DNA of 64,000 nucleotides from Polychytrium aggregatum (Eukaryota; Chytridiomycota; Chytridiomycetes; Polychytriales), in the NCBI RefSeq assembly GCF_025602895.1, contig NW_026516206.1, forward strand, positions 806,001 to 870,000, given 5' to 3'. This document shows, one piece after another, positions 63,623-64,000 of this stretch. The notes below the pieces were generated by a model. It saw nothing but the letters and a program-made list of their open reading frames with translations, made no database searches and was not told where the DNA came from. How positions within the stretch are numbered: the first letter of the stretch is position 1; every line of letters begins with the position of its first letter. The position numbers and the translations under genes were made by a program.

Positions 63623-64000
63623 GATCGTTGTGGCAGCTTGATCAGAGCCAAATCGCGGCCGCCAGATGGCGCACCAAAGAAAAAGCCAAAGACCGAGAGT
63701 GCTGCGCATGTGCCCAGAAGCAAACGCACCTGGACCACACGTGGTCTGTGTGGCTTGTGCAGCACCAGCGCACTGCCACAGCAAAATGCCACATTTCCAT
63801 GCGGGACGGCCAGACCGACCGAGACCAGACCGACCGAGACCAGACCGACCGAGACCAGACCGACCAAGACATGGGCTGTGTCGATCCGATGTGACGTGGG
63901 GCATCGTGCGCGGAGGGCGATGTGTCTGCGAGGCAGGTGCTGGCCGGTCTGTGCGGTGTCTCGTTTTCGTTTCGCTGACCAGGCCGCGCCGGATTGCAAA
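63623..64000. other. Upstream region of the mS33-like gene, to window end
   Basis: A T-rich stretch (TTTTTCTTTGG on the minus strand, about 63682-63671) precedes the start by about 50 bp. Upstream is a 15-bp minisatellite. No further gene is supported. Confidence 0.45.
63810..63870 (+). repeat. 15-bp minisatellite
   Basis: Four copies of CAGACCGACCGAGAC, the last with one change. Confidence 0.95.

Overview
The window reads as nuclear DNA of a zoosporic, chytrid-like fungus. Genes are compact and intron-dense (most introns under about 150 bp, usually GTAAGT/GTGAGT-type donors), DNA is fairly GC-rich, and the gene set mixes general fungal genes with genes that yeasts and most Dikarya lack (exportin-7, EFCAB10-like, FAM184-like). 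The last two suggest an organism that still makes cilia/flagella. No tRNA, rRNA, CRISPR or bacterial-style operon was seen. All gene models below were spliced by hand from reading frame, splice sites and recalled family sequence; none was checked by alignment or RNA.

Layout, left to right: SLC25 mitochondrial carrier (-, runs off the left edge); NCS1/frequenin Ca sensor (-) divergent from ALG1 mannosyltransferase (+); SBDS/Sdo1 (-) divergent from an EFCAB10-like EF-hand protein (+), followed by a long FAM184-like coiled-coil gene (+); an NDUFB10-like complex I subunit (-); a decayed Fanzor (eukaryotic TnpB-like) C-terminal fragment (-); a membrane-anchored cytochrome b5 reductase (-); the CYC8/SSN6 TPR corepressor (-) sharing a bidirectional promoter with a TBL1/SIF2 WD40 corepressor gene (+); an OSH6/7-like oxysterol-binding protein (+); MRM1 mitochondrial rRNA 2'-O-methyltransferase (-) divergent from a tentative Pol I factor TAF1A-like gene (+); an Rsm1/NIPA C3HC zinc-finger gene (-) divergent from exportin-7 (+); a secreted Ser/Thr-rich, His- and Asp-rich wall-type protein (+); a Drs2-type P4-ATPase (-) divergent from prefoldin subunit 6 (+); RPB5 (-) divergent from TRAPPC5/TRS31 (+); and a small basic protein resembling mitoribosomal mS33 (-).

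The genes are mostly housekeeping and arranged as divergent or convergent pairs. Functional groupings are visible: secretory pathway and lipid flux (ALG1, OSH6-like, Drs2-like, TRAPPC5, NCS1), ribosome maturation and mitochondrial translation (SBDS, MRM1, mS33-like), transcription (CYC8, TBL1, RPB5, TAF1A-like) and nuclear export (exportin-7, C3HC protein).

The most unusual observations are: (1) a Fanzor remnant with a recognisable RuvC-side motif and zinc-ribbon motif in different frames; (2) six introns in five genes that only splice in frame with a GC donor; (3) a short motif, consensus CTTYYTGGGWCCTGAATACAC, in the 3' flank of four unrelated genes, always in the sense orientation; (4) the head-to-head CYC8/TBL1 corepressor pair; (5) many short minisatellites in introns and promoters.
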